The notes: generated by a model not told the origin, from the sequence alone. A DNA stretch of 64,000 nucleotides from Enterococcus raffinosus (GCF_001886185.1 NZ_JXLA01000001.1:1-64000); one strand, 5' to 3'. Positions 44,335 to 53,825 are shown, counted from the first letter of the stretch. Program-made: numbers and translations.

Positions 44335-45009
44335 ATGAAAAGAAAATCTTTATCGATTGCGGCTATTGGGTTACTGTCAGCAGGTCTTTTGTTGCCGATG
44401 ACAGCATTAGCTGAAACGACGCAACAAAACGCATCGACAACTACAGGAACAGTAGCGTTTTCCGAACCGACAACGCCGGTAAAACCCGTTGACCCAACGG
44501 ATCCCGATACACCAGCTACTGGAGAAACGGGTCCATTGACATTAGATGTTTTGCCGAACCTTAATTTTGGCTCTCATGAAATTGCCTCTGGATCACAAAC
44601 CTATTCAGTCGAAAAGCCTGCGAAACCAGAAATCCAAGCATCTGACCGTCGCGGTGTTGGCAATGATAACCAAGCACAAGGCTGGACTGTCAATGTCTCG
44701 ATGACCGATTTCACTTTAGGCGGTGCGGCAAACGCTCAAAAATTAGAAGGTGTTTCTCTAGATTTCAGTTCAGGAAGTGTGAAACCCGCTAGCTCTACAC
44801 AAGGCGATGCACCTACCGCTCAAGACGTTACTGGATTAAACAGTGCCGATGGCGCAAAAACGATCTTAGGTGCAAAACATGGACAAGGTTTAGGAACGTG
44901 GGTCTCTTCTTACGATCCATCAAATATTAAATTAACAGTACCAAAAGCCGCAAAAGGGGCCTTTCAAGCTACACTAAGTTGGACCATCAACGACTCGCCT
45001 GTACAATAA
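44335..45009 (+). CDS. WxL-domain surface protein (small)
   Basis: A 224-residue secreted protein: signal peptide (1-26, ending ALA-E), a Thr/Pro linker with repeated DP (KPVDPTDPDTP), then a WxL domain (about 75-224) that binds peptidoglycan non-covalently. The two WxL-type motifs are GWTVNVSM and LSWTIND, here with V and I in the third position; PNLNFGSHEI is the usual start. First gene of a Csc-type cluster. GAAGGAG precedes the ATG. The leaky terminator after it suggests it is made in excess. Confidence 0.9.
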   Translation: MKRKSLSIAAIGLLSAGLLLPMTALAETTQQNASTTTGTVAFSEPTTPVKPVDPTDPDTPATGETGPLTLDVLPNLNFGSHEIASGSQTYSVEKPAKPEIQASDRRGVGNDNQAQGWTVNVSMTDFTLGGAANAQKLEGVSLDFSSGSVKPASSTQGDAPTAQDVTGLNSADGAKTILGAKHGQGLGTWVSSYDPSNIKLTVPKAAKGAFQATLSWTINDSPVQ

Positions 45010-45014
45010 TACTT

Positions 45015-45041
45015 CAAGGGGAGTTTACTCCCCTTGTTTTT
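45015..45041 (+). terminator. Intercistronic terminator after the small WxL gene
   Basis: CAAGGGGAG-TTTA-CTCCCCTTG followed by five T, 14 bases before the next start. Probably partial, setting a higher level of the first gene. Confidence 0.75.
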
Positions 45042-45055
45042 GAAAGGAAATTGTT

Positions 45056-46090
45056 ATGGTAAATCAAAGTAAGAAAATTATTATGATTATAATTACTTTT
45101 GTCTTTCTAGCTTTAGGAAATCCAAGTTTGTCGAATGCGGCCACGGCGCCTGAGGGGAATTTTGGAGTAAAAGCTGTTTTGCCGGAAAATCAAATCGATA
45201 AAAACCTTGGGTATTTTGATTTGCTTGTAACACCTAAACAAGAACAAACCTTAGATGTTGTCTTATCAAATAGCGCTAAGAATACAAGAACGTTTGAGGT
45301 TTCTGTAAACCCTGCCGTAACGAGTGATGGTGGAACGATCGATTACGGACAAAAGGATGCTAAGTTAGATAAGACGATTCCCTTTGACACGAGAGAAGCT
45401 GTCACCGTTGAACATTCCGAGTATCAGGTGCCGGGAAAATCCGATATTACGATCCCGATCAAGGTTCAGTTACCCGACACACAATTTAAGGGCCGTGTAT
45501 TGGCAGGCGTCCATGTCAGTCCAAAAGACGAAGAAAAGACAAAGCAATCTACTGAGGGGAATAGTGTTTCAATCAAAAATAAAATTGGTTACAACTTAGC
45601 GATTGTTTTACAACAGTCGCAAGAGAAAGTTTCACCAGATTTAAAAATGCTGGAGAGCAAGGTGGCTGCAATCAATGCTGCCCCAAATATTCAACTGCAT
45701 TTTCAAAATCCAGCATCCACGATTATCAGCGATCTGGTATTCAAAAGCAAAGTCTATCTGAACGATAAACTTTATCTGGAAAATACTTCAAATCCGTATT
45801 TAGTCGCACCAAACACAAACTTCCATTTAAATTTAGATCTGAACAAGACGAAAGCAGAGCCCGGTAACTATCGGTTAGAAGTAACGGCAAAGGACAATAA
45901 GGATCATACGTGGAGGTTCACACAAAGCTTTACTGTGAAAAAAGAGGCGGCTGATACGGTAAATAAACACTCGATCCTGCCAAAAGAGAAAAATGATTCT
46001 TGGGTCGTGATCCTCTTGGCGGTATTATTGATCGCAGCATTAGTAGTGATTATTTATCTTTTACTTAAACGGAGAAAAAAGGAGGAGTAA
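45056..46090 (+). CDS. DUF916/DUF3324 WxL-partner membrane protein
   Basis: A 344-residue protein with a signal peptide (1-30), an N-terminal DUF916 domain (about 35-155, NFGVKAVLPENQIDKNLGYFDLLVTPKQEQTLDVVLSN), a DUF3324 domain (about 165-300) and a C-terminal membrane anchor (about 315-336) with KRRKKEE. In Csc clusters this protein binds WxL proteins, peptidoglycan and host molecules. Its stop overlaps the next ATG by 1 base. Confidence 0.9.
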   Translation: MVNQSKKIIMIIITFVFLALGNPSLSNAATAPEGNFGVKAVLPENQIDKNLGYFDLLVTPKQEQTLDVVLSNSAKNTRTFEVSVNPAVTSDGGTIDYGQKDAKLDKTIPFDTREAVTVEHSEYQVPGKSDITIPIKVQLPDTQFKGRVLAGVHVSPKDEEKTKQSTEGNSVSIKNKIGYNLAIVLQQSQEKVSPDLKMLESKVAAINAAPNIQLHFQNPASTIISDLVFKSKVYLNDKLYLENTSNPYLVAPNTNFHLNLDLNKTKAEPGNYRLEVTAKDNKDHTWRFTQSFTVKKEAADTVNKHSILPKEKNDSWVVILLAVLLIAALVVIIYLLLKRRKKEE

Positions 46091-46428
46091 TGATGGGTAG
46101 AAAAGCAGAGATTTTGGTGCTAATGATTCCAATATTCGCAGCTCTGTTTTTCTCCGCTCCTTCACTGGCAGAGACAAGTTAGACAACCGCTGGTATTCGG
46201 TTTTATGATTCAAACCCTGTACCTCATAATCAAGTGGCGGGAAATCCTTCGGGTAAGCAACACTCGATTCTCTATGAACCGGATGTGAAAAACGGCCACT
46301 ATCCCAAAACGGGCAGCAAGCAGGATGGTATCTTATTTTCGATTATCGGTGTTGAATTATTGATTATTCTCTTATTGTTTATTTTTCGGAGAAGGAAGGA
46401 GGGCGATAAGCATGATAGGCAAACTTAA
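46090..46428 (+). pseudogene. Small LPXTG-type protein of the WxL cluster, interrupted by amber codon
   Basis: The start (MMGRKAEILVLM after GGAGGAG), signal peptide (ending SLAETS) and end (YPKTGSKQD sorting-like motif, membrane span, FRRRKEGDK) are one frame of 113 codons broken by TAG at 46180-46182. One base change from CAG or AAG would restore it. Csc clusters normally encode such a small anchored protein (CscD). The motif begins with Tyr, not Leu, as in some relatives. The last 17 bp overlap the next gene. Real null or sequencing error cannot be told apart here. Confidence 0.75.
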
Positions 46429-48862
46429 GTTTATGCCGGTAATTCTGACATTCGCGATGTTGTTTATTCTTAATGCGGGAAACGTTTCAGCAGCACAATT
46501 GCAGCCTTTGAGACCAGATAATCAGTATAATTTGCTTGGGGCTCATTACACTGGCGCAGGCGTTTATCAAGCTTCTGGAACAACCCCAACATTAACCGCA
46601 AAGTACACTAGTGCTTCTCCCAGTGATCCTTGGCGCGGAGGGACCTTTAATATTAACTGGAGTGATCGTGTTCGATTGGGCGTAGGAAGCGGTCAATTGG
46701 TAACTTCCCCCGTATACGGTTTTGCTTTTGTAGCCCATGTAAACTTGCCGCAAGAGGTAACGGCAGATCAGGTTCTCGCAGGCATGGATTTTAGTACCGC
46801 AAACTTAACTATTGGCGATACGCCCTTCAAATTAAAAAGCGATAATTTTGAAAAAATTGGCGATCATACATTAAGACTAACGTTACGTACATGGAATGCT
46901 AGTAATTTACTGAGCGGTATTTACAAACTTCTGACAAGCGGTAAATTTTCACTTGATAATTTGTATGTAAATTTCAATGTCAATGTGGACGTTGCAAAAA
47001 TGACTGCGGATGGCAATTCTTTAGATACTTCCCCCAATAAAGTACTCACAACTGGAATGTTTCCACCCGCCAAAACAAAAAAATCAACAATCAGCGTTGA
47101 TTTTTATGGTGCAGATCAATTGGTGGAGGGTTCAGGCTTTGGAGGATTTTCACCAACAGGACGTTTGTATGCCAACCTAAACTCTGACGGATCATTTGTG
47201 ACTTCCAACCGCTCTACCGCGACATACGCCAGTTGGAACAGCTATATTTCCCCTTGGGATAATCAAAAAGAATACAATACAAATACTGATAATTCTGAAG
47301 TGGTCTCAGGCGGCAACGCCAATTTGCCGGGAAGTGTGGGGCAACGTATGTTAATACCGAAACTTGCCTTGGGCACCTATCAGGACATTGATACTGCTAA
47401 TCCTACTCGATTTGATCGTGTGGTTAATTTCTTTACCAAGGAAAATGTAACAAAGGGGGCATCATTAACACATACACCTCACCAAACAAATGGTTTAAAT
47501 ACAACAACATCAGTGATTTATTCGGGAACAGATGCTGACAACACACCTTTGTCGCCAGTAACGATGTTAGTTGATGATGCTCATCAAGACAATGCAACCA
47601 TAAAAGTAACGAATCTGACGAACAATGTTTCTTCTACTGGTCAAGTTTACGGGACAGTTATCCCAGCTAATACCAACTATCCTGTGGATTTTCAGTGGAC
47701 GGCGCCATATTTAAAGACCGGGCAAATCAGGTATCGTATTTTAGATACTTCAGGAAATCCTGTTAAAGGGTTTGAAGATCAGCCGCTTTTGTCAATCAAA
47801 AATACAAAAGACTATTCATCTGCGCATCAAGAAACGGCAAAAGTACCGCAGCTTCCAGAAGGACAGTATTTTTATGATTTTAAAATCATCGATGATTACG
47901 ATCCAGATAATGCACAGTGGAACTACAGCAATCCTAGTACTCGCTTGAATACACCTATTTTGACAGTAACGGATATTCCCCAGATTGAGGGGAGCGCCAC
48001 ACTAAAAAATACCGCTACAGGTGAAATAGGCAGCAGTGTTACTGGATATAGCGGCAACCAAATCCAAGAAAAAATTGATTACACGTTTAAAACGGCGGGT
48101 GGAAAACCATTATCTAACCAACGAGTCACTATCGGTATTCCTACGAACACGACCTATAATACTGGCAGTGTAAGTGTCACGTTGAATGGAAATAAATTAA
48201 ACAATGTGAAACCCAGTCAAACAAACAACACGATTACCTTGCCAATTAATCATAATTTGACAAAAGAAGATCAATTGGAAATAACTTTTTCTTATACAAT
48301 CAACCAAATTAGTAATACGGTAATAAATACTATTCCCGCAAAGTTCGATGCAGATGTGGCATTCGACGCTGGACTAGGAACAACAGTACCAATTTCTCCA
48401 ATCGTATCGCCGAGTCAGACCATCAATGTACCAAAAGAAGAACTGACCTTAGTCAGCGTGCCAAGTGACTTAAATTTCGGAAATACGATCGTTAAACCAT
48501 ATATTCCTGTCGACGTTCCTTACTTAAATCAGAATTTCGATTTTGATGTGAGAGACACGAGGAGTTCACAGGACAATTGGCAAATATCAGCATCTTTAAG
48601 TAAAGTTTTCCAAACGAGCGATGGTCAAATATTACCTAAGGCCGAGGTTCTATTCGATAATGGGAAAACAAAAATGCCTATTCAAAAGGATAGTACGACA
48701 CCAATTTATTCCTATACAGGAACTGAAAAAGGCGACATCAAGGTTGATCTAACTAAACAAGCAAAGATATATCTGCACCTTGAGCCTGACGCCTCTATTC
48801 AAACAGGTAAAACCTATTCCGGTGAAGTCGATTGGCAATTGACAAATGGACCTGCAAGCTAG
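46412..48862 (+). CDS. Large WxL-domain surface protein
   Basis: An 816-residue secreted protein: signal peptide (about 1-28, VSA-A), a long N-terminal beta-rich region (about 30-370) that may be a lectin-like fold, repeated Ig-like beta domains (about 370-660; one near 520-640 resembles DUF11/isopeptide repeats) and a C-terminal WxL domain (about 670-816) with NWQISASL and VDWQLTNGP. It should bind the wall non-covalently with the other Csc components. ATG 46412 follows GGAGGGCG and overlaps the broken small gene. Confidence 0.88.
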   Translation: MIGKLKFMPVILTFAMLFILNAGNVSAAQLQPLRPDNQYNLLGAHYTGAGVYQASGTTPTLTAKYTSASPSDPWRGGTFNINWSDRVRLGVGSGQLVTSPVYGFAFVAHVNLPQEVTADQVLAGMDFSTANLTIGDTPFKLKSDNFEKIGDHTLRLTLRTWNASNLLSGIYKLLTSGKFSLDNLYVNFNVNVDVAKMTADGNSLDTSPNKVLTTGMFPPAKTKKSTISVDFYGADQLVEGSGFGGFSPTGRLYANLNSDGSFVTSNRSTATYASWNSYISPWDNQKEYNTNTDNSEVVSGGNANLPGSVGQRMLIPKLALGTYQDIDTANPTRFDRVVNFFTKENVTKGASLTHTPHQTNGLNTTTSVIYSGTDADNTPLSPVTMLVDDAHQDNATIKVTNLTNNVSSTGQVYGTVIPANTNYPVDFQWTAPYLKTGQIRYRILDTSGNPVKGFEDQPLLSIKNTKDYSSAHQETAKVPQLPEGQYFYDFKIIDDYDPDNAQWNYSNPSTRLNTPILTVTDIPQIEGSATLKNTATGEIGSSVTGYSGNQIQEKIDYTFKTAGGKPLSNQRVTIGIPTNTTYNTGSVSVTLNGNKLNNVKPSQTNNTITLPINHNLTKEDQLEITFSYTINQISNTVINTIPAKFDADVAFDAGLGTTVPISPIVSPSQTINVPKEELTLVSVPSDLNFGNTIVKPYIPVDVPYLNQNFDFDVRDTRSSQDNWQISASLSKVFQTSDGQILPKAEVLFDNGKTKMPIQKDSTTPIYSYTGTEKGDIKVDLTKQAKIYLHLEPDASIQTGKTYSGEVDWQLTNGPAS

Positions 48863-48888
48863 TTTTCTTAATAAAGGCCAGTGAAAAA

Positions 48889-48929
48889 AAGATTTGATTG
48901 AATTTTACGGTCCAATCAAATCTTTTTTT
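48889..48929 (+). terminator. Terminator of the WxL cluster
   Basis: AAGATTTGATTG pairs with CAATCAAATCTT, followed by a T-run. Confidence 0.85.
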
Positions 48930-49107
48930 AATAGATTGCAAACGATAAAATTTGTGAACAATTCGAATATTTACTCCTTCTTGAAGTCTTCCTGATTATA
49001 ATAAATAGGAAGACTTTTATTTTTTGTCCGTTGCAACGGTCAAAAACGAGTGAAGCGTTTTCTTTTCGACAGGTTATGATAAAAACAAGAAGGGGAGGTT
49101 GATAGCC

Positions 49108-50595
49108 GTGGGAGCAAAGAAAAATCGTGAACAAAGGCTGTTACTACTTCTAACGAAACGACATGACTACATTACGTCCGATGAATTGGCGGAGTACCTA
49201 GGAACGTCGCAAAAAACAATTTATCGCCTAATTAAAAAAATCAACGAAACACATGGCGAAGGACTGATCCAGTCAGAAAAGGGGCGAGGCTACAAATTAA
49301 ATTATGAAAAATACATCAGTCAAACGAATGTACAATCAAGCCAGCGCAGTCAATATTCACCACAGGAGCGCAGGAATCGAGTAACGGAGGAGTTATTGCT
49401 TTCCTCACCAAATGCCAAAAATGTTTATGATCTGTTTGAAGACTATTATGTCGGGGAGTCCGTTATCTTCAGCGATGAACAGCTGATTGCGGAACATCTG
49501 CAGCGTTACGAACTGAAATTAGAACGGAAGCAGCGGACATTAGCCGTTTTAGGAAAAGAGGCCAATATTCGTCGTGCGATCGCTGATTTGATTCAGATGC
49601 ACAACATTATTGAGATCGACGAGCTGAAAAATAATTCAGAATTGAACTTCAATAATTACGACGTATTGTTTATTTTAGACCAGCTGAAACTAATCGAAAA
49701 GCAATTGCAGATGACGATCCCGTATCCATACAACGTAAATATTTTTTCTCATTTATACATTTTGATCAGTCGTTTGCGAAAGGTTCGCAAGCTGCCAAAT
49801 GAAGAAATGAGTCCGCTTTCTAAAAAAGAGCAGGAACGTTTGGAGCAGGACGCGGCACTTTATCAAGTCGCAAAGGCGGCAATCAAGAATGTAGAAAATT
49901 ATTTGCAAAGTGAGCTGCCTGAATCGGAGGTCTACTACCTTTATCAATACCTAACTTCATCTCGGATGCAAGGGAGCTTGAGCAAGGTAACAAAATTTTC
50001 TTCAAAGGTCGTAGAGATGACCAATATGTATTTGAATGGGATGAGTCAGCGGCTAAATATTCCCATCAAGGGAGATTCCATCTTTTTAGACCTTGCGAAT
50101 CATATCAAGCCGATGATCAATCGTTTAGAGCATGGCATTCATGTAAAAAACAGTCTGCTGGATCAAATCAAAATGACCTATGAGACGATTTTTACCGATG
50201 TTGCGGATGTTTCAGATGAAGTCAGTCAGCGCTTTACATTGCCAAAAATCAATGAAGACGAAAATGGCTTTATTACTTTGTATTTCGCAAGAATTATCGA
50301 AACAAATCAATTACCGATTCGTACAATCATCATGTGTACGACAGGTGTTGGGACTTCTGAGCTCTTACGGGTGAAGATCGAGAAGAAATTCCCTGAATTA
50401 GAGATCGTGGATGTGATCGCTTCACGGGACGCGAAGCATTTTACAGAAAAATATCCAGGAATTGATTTGATATTAACAACAATCAGTGTCAGTGATACCA
50501 TTCCCGTTCCATCCTTATTGGTGAGCGCGATGTTCACACGAGACGATCAAAACCGACTCCAAAAGAAAATCGAGGCAATCTATGATGAACGATAA
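49108..50595 (+). CDS. PRD-containing antiterminator/activator-type PTS regulator (LicR/MtlR-like)
   Basis: A 495-residue regulator. GTG 49108 was chosen 9 bases after AGGGGAGG; TTG 49099 abuts that site. HTH_11 at about 5-60 (DYITSDELAEYLGTSQKTIYRLIKKI), two PRD regions (about 175-290 and 295-395), and an EIIB-like domain (about 405-490, IMCTTGVGTSELLRVKIEK with Cys). LicR/MtlR proteins usually end with a fused EIIA domain; here that is a separate overlapping ORF. It should sense sugar through PTS phosphorylation and activate the operon downstream. Confidence 0.85.
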   Translation: MGAKKNREQRLLLLLTKRHDYITSDELAEYLGTSQKTIYRLIKKINETHGEGLIQSEKGRGYKLNYEKYISQTNVQSSQRSQYSPQERRNRVTEELLLSSPNAKNVYDLFEDYYVGESVIFSDEQLIAEHLQRYELKLERKQRTLAVLGKEANIRRAIADLIQMHNIIEIDELKNNSELNFNNYDVLFILDQLKLIEKQLQMTIPYPYNVNIFSHLYILISRLRKVRKLPNEEMSPLSKKEQERLEQDAALYQVAKAAIKNVENYLQSELPESEVYYLYQYLTSSRMQGSLSKVTKFSSKVVEMTNMYLNGMSQRLNIPIKGDSIFLDLANHIKPMINRLEHGIHVKNSLLDQIKMTYETIFTDVADVSDEVSQRFTLPKINEDENGFITLYFARIIETNQLPIRTIIMCTTGVGTSELLRVKIEKKFPELEIVDVIASRDAKHFTEKYPGIDLILTTISVSDTIPVPSLLVSAMFTRDDQNRLQKKIEAIYDER

Positions 50596-51010
50596 TTTTT
50601 TCCAAGTCTTCTTGGATCAGCCATTTAAAGACAAAGAATCGATTCAACGTTTTATCGCAGAATTTGCGAATAGAGCGGAAGCGGAGGAACTTATCGCTTT
50701 ATTGAAGCAGCGTGAAAAGGTCGGCAATACCATGATCGCAGAGCATGTGATTTTGCCTCATCTAGAAAGTCCAAAGATCAAACAAAGCCAAGTCTTACTG
50801 ATCCGTTTAGCAGATCCGCTTGATTTTGATGGAAAAACACCAGAGGTTCAACTGATTATTGCGATTCTCTTGAAGAGCAATGAAAGCCAAGAAATAAAGA
50901 AACAAATCGCGCAATTCACGCGCCGATTAGCAGACGATGAATTTTTAGAGAAATTACTCACTGCTGAAAATGAAGCCCATTTTTATCAGCTATTAGCAGA
51001 AAACAACTAG
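50582..51010 (+). CDS. Stand-alone EIIA-like (fructose/mannitol type) domain protein
   Basis: A 142-residue PTS EIIA type 2 domain. The His of ILPHLES (His60) aligns with the phosphorylated His of the IPHG motif, and LLIRLADPLDFDGKTPEVQLIIAILL is typical. It starts inside the regulator gene (14-bp overlap, ATGATGAACGATAA), so the two are translationally coupled. I infer that it is the detached EIIA module of the regulator; a second, canonical EIIA follows, so it is not needed for transport. Confidence 0.82.
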   Translation: MMNDNFFQVFLDQPFKDKESIQRFIAEFANRAEAEELIALLKQREKVGNTMIAEHVILPHLESPKIKQSQVLLIRLADPLDFDGKTPEVQLIIAILLKSNESQEIKKQIAQFTRRLADDEFLEKLLTAENEAHFYQLLAENN

Positions 51011-51021
51011 GAGGAACCATT

Positions 51022-51339
51022 ATGAAAATCGTTGGAGTAGCAGCATGTACCGTAGGGGTTGCTCATACATACATCGCGCAAGAAAAATTAGAAAATGCCG
51101 CAAAAAAAGCGGGTTGTGACATGAAAGTAGAAACACAAGGAACGATCGGGATCGAAAATGAATTGACACAAGAAGAAATCGATCAAGCAGATATCGTGAT
51201 ATTAGCCGTGGATGTAAAAATTTCAGGTCGAGAACGTTTCGACGGCAAGCGCATCATCCAAGTACCAACTGAGGTTGCTGTGAAGTCACCGAACAAATTG
51301 ATTGAAAAAGCGCAAGAGGTTGTTGCTCAGAAGGTTTAG
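51022..51339 (+). CDS. Fructose-family PTS EIIB
   Basis: A 105-residue phosphotransferase with the phosphorylated Cys9 in GVAACTVGVAHTYIAQEKLE, the fructose EIIB signature, and VKISGRERFDGKRI. AGGAGG precedes the ATG. Separate from EIIC. Confidence 0.92.
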   Translation: MKIVGVAACTVGVAHTYIAQEKLENAAKKAGCDMKVETQGTIGIENELTQEEIDQADIVILAVDVKISGRERFDGKRIIQVPTEVAVKSPNKLIEKAQEVVAQKV

Positions 51340-51350
51340 GAGGAATTGAC

Positions 51351-51800
51351 ATGGAAGTAAAGGACATCGTGGATTTAGATATCGTCAAAACTAATATGAC
51401 CGCCAAAACGAAGGACGACGCGTTGAATGATTTGGCGAATCAGCTGTTGGACAATGGCTATATTTCAGAAGTAGAAGGCTTTATCAAAGACATTTATGCC
51501 CGTGAGGCGGAAGGCCAGACGGGTATCGGGAATTACATCGCCATTCCTCACGGGAAAAGCTCTTATGTAAATAAAGTAGGCGTAGCAATTGGCATCAATC
51601 AAGAAGAAATTCCTTGGGAAAGTTTAGATGGCAAGGGTGTGAAGGGAATCATTCTTTTCGCGGTAGGAAATGACAATGATGGGGCAACCAATCATTTGAA
51701 ACTATTGTCCCTTTTTGCTAAAAAACTAGGAAATGATGAAGTGGTTGGCAATCTGTTACAGGCGAAAAAGCCAGAAGATGTTGTTGAAGCATTCGCTTAG
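51351..51800 (+). CDS. Fructose-family PTS EIIA
   Basis: A 149-residue phosphocarrier with phosphorylated His67 in GIGNYIAIPHGKS. AREAEGQTGIG and ILFAVGNDNDGATNHLKLLS are typical. 11 bp after EIIB. Confidence 0.92.
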   Translation: MEVKDIVDLDIVKTNMTAKTKDDALNDLANQLLDNGYISEVEGFIKDIYAREAEGQTGIGNYIAIPHGKSSYVNKVGVAIGINQEEIPWESLDGKGVKGIILFAVGNDNDGATNHLKLLSLFAKKLGNDEVVGNLLQAKKPEDVVEAFA

Positions 51801-51818
51801 TTAAATGGAGGAAGAGAA

Positions 51819-52919
51819 ATGAAAAAAATTAAAGAATTAAATCTAAAAGGGCACTTATTGACGGCGATCTCGTACTTGATTCCGATCGTCTGCGGTGCCG
51901 GGTTCTTGATCGCTATCGGGATGGCCTTTGGCGGCTCGAGTCAGGATGCATTGGTGCAAGGAGAATTTACGATCTGGGACGCGTTAGCTACGATGGGTGG
52001 TAAAGGCTTAGGGCTGTTACCTGTTGTTATCGCGACTGGAATTTCGTATTCAATCGGTGGGAAACCAGGGATCGCCCCCGGCTTCATTATTGGGTTGACG
52101 GCAAACGCGATCGGCGCAGGATTTATCGGCGGGATTTTAGGTGGTTACTTAGCAGGTTACTTAGTATTAGCAATTTTAAAATATGTCAAATTACCGAATT
52201 GGGCGAAAGGCCTAATGCCAACCTTGATTATTCCATTCCTAACATCGATTATCGGCGGCTTGATCATGGTGTATATCATTGGTGCACCGATTGCAGCGTT
52301 GACTTCGTTACTGACAAACTTCCTAGACGGGTTAGGCAATTCATCCTTGCTAGTCTTTGGTGGTGTGATTGGACTATTGAGTGGTGTCGACTACGGCGGT
52401 CCTATCAACAAAACAGTTTTCGCTTTTGTATTAACGATGCAGGCAGAAGGTTTGAATGGACCAATTACCGCGTTACAGTTAGTAAATACTGCAACACCGA
52501 TTGGGTTTGGTTTAGCCTTCTTTATCGCTAAATTATTTGGTAAAAACATTTACACGAAGCTAGAAGTTGAAACATTAAAATCAGCGGTACCGATGGGTGT
52601 CATCAATATCGTTGAAGGTGTCATTCCACTAGTGATGAACGATCTTGTTCGTGGTGTTGTAGCTACAGCTATTGGTGGCTTTGCCGGCGGGGCAACAACA
52701 ATGATTCTAGGCGCAGATGCAACGGTTCCTTTTGGCGGAGTATTGATGATTCCTACCATGTCACGACCATGGGCAGGTGTGATCGCCATCCTAGTCAATG
52801 TAGTAGTAACCGCCGTTGTGTTGGCAGTGATTAAGAAAAACGTCACAGAAGAAGACGCAGCGATGCAAGTTGAAAAAGAAGAAGACGACATTAACTTAGA
52901 AGACATTCAAATCTTCTAA
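51819..52919 (+). CDS. Fructose-family PTS EIIC
   Basis: A 366-residue membrane permease with about nine spans. LKGHLLTAISYLIPIVCGAGFLIAIGMAFGG start, GGKPGIAPGFIIGLTAN, GGPINKTVFAF and TPIGFGLAFFIAK are family motifs. An acidic tail follows about residue 345. The sugar is probably a ketohexose judged by the next gene. Confidence 0.92.
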   Translation: MKKIKELNLKGHLLTAISYLIPIVCGAGFLIAIGMAFGGSSQDALVQGEFTIWDALATMGGKGLGLLPVVIATGISYSIGGKPGIAPGFIIGLTANAIGAGFIGGILGGYLAGYLVLAILKYVKLPNWAKGLMPTLIIPFLTSIIGGLIMVYIIGAPIAALTSLLTNFLDGLGNSSLLVFGGVIGLLSGVDYGGPINKTVFAFVLTMQAEGLNGPITALQLVNTATPIGFGLAFFIAKLFGKNIYTKLEVETLKSAVPMGVINIVEGVIPLVMNDLVRGVVATAIGGFAGGATTMILGADATVPFGGVLMIPTMSRPWAGVIAILVNVVVTAVVLAVIKKNVTEEDAAMQVEKEEDDINLEDIQIF

Positions 52920-52939
52920 TCCAGAAAGAGTGACGACAC

Positions 52940-53644
52940 ATGAAAAAAGTAGAATTCTCTCCATCATTAATGACGATGGATTTAGACAAGTTCAAGGAAC
53001 AGATTACCTTTTTAAACGACCACGTAGATTCTTATCATATTGATATTATGGATGGCCATTATGTGCCTAATATTACCTTATCCCCATGGTTTATCGAGGA
53101 ATTAAGAAAAATCACTACACTGCCGATGTCGGCCCATTTGATGGTAACCGATCCAAGCTTTTGGGTGCAACAGCTAGTGGATATGCAATGCGAATGGATC
53201 TGCATGCACGCAGAGGTATTAGATGGCTTGGCATTCAGATTAATCGACCAGATTCATGATGCCGGTTTGAAGGCAGGGATCGTCTTGAATCCTGAAACAC
53301 CGATTGAAACAATCTTCCCTTATATTGAATTGGTTGATAAAATCACGATCATGACGATTGACCCAGGCTTTGCTGGGCAGCGTTTCATCGAGAGCACCTT
53401 AGATAAAATCGTGGCTTTACGTGAACTGCGAGAAGAAAAGGGCTACGGTTATGTGATTGAGATGGATGGCTCATCTAACCGCAAATCCTTTAAACGAATT
53501 GATGCAGCCGGTCCGGATATTTATATCGTAGGGCGCAGCGGTCTGTTCGGTTTAGACGAAGATATCGCCAAGGCATGGGAAATCATGGTTACTGATTATG
53601 AAGAAATGACTGGTAAGAAGCTTACTTACGTAGAAGCAAAATAA
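52940..53644 (+). CDS. alsE: Allulose-6-phosphate 3-epimerase (RPE family)
   Basis: A 234-residue TIM barrel of the ribulose-phosphate 3-epimerase family. EFSPSLMTMDLDKF, YHIDIMDGHYVPNITLSPWF, MSAHLMVTDP, MTIDPGFAGQRFIES and VIEMDGSSN carry the metal ligands (His, Asp, His, Asp). Length and MTIDPGFAGQ resemble AlsE, which interconverts D-allulose 6-phosphate and fructose 6-phosphate, more than Rpe. After a fructose-type PTS this suggests allulose or a related ketose as the substrate. Confidence 0.85.
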   Translation: MKKVEFSPSLMTMDLDKFKEQITFLNDHVDSYHIDIMDGHYVPNITLSPWFIEELRKITTLPMSAHLMVTDPSFWVQQLVDMQCEWICMHAEVLDGLAFRLIDQIHDAGLKAGIVLNPETPIETIFPYIELVDKITIMTIDPGFAGQRFIESTLDKIVALRELREEKGYGYVIEMDGSSNRKSFKRIDAAGPDIYIVGRSGLFGLDEDIAKAWEIMVTDYEEMTGKKLTYVEAK

Positions 53645-53649
53645 TTTGG

Positions 53650-53682
53650 AAAACTTGGGGTCATTCGGCTCCAAGTTTTTTA
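53650..53682 (+). terminator. Terminator of the ketose PTS operon
   Basis: AAAACTTGG pairs with CCAAGTTTT, then T-run. Confidence 0.75.
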
Positions 53683-53792
53683 ATGATTAAGTTACAGAAA
53701 AATCCAATGAATAAAATAGCTATCAATTATGCTTTGCAGGAGGAGAAATTTTCTAGACATGAAGGGGCGGATTTGTGATATAGTAAACAATA

Positions 53793-53807
53793 ATGTAAAC
53801 GCTTTAA
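53793..53807 (+). promoter_or_regulatory. Probable cre site before the VOC gene
   Basis: ATGTAAACGCTTTAA matches the CcpA consensus at all but one fixed position, just downstream of a TATAGT (53779-53784) and 19 bases before the start, a roadblock position. Confidence 0.55.
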
Positions 53808-53825
53808 AAAGAATGGAGGAATGTC

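Noticed and set aside
49040-49070. cre site before the PRD regulator
   Set aside because: GTGAAGCGTTTTC shares the centre, but the conserved TG at the left end is missing, so the match is too weak.
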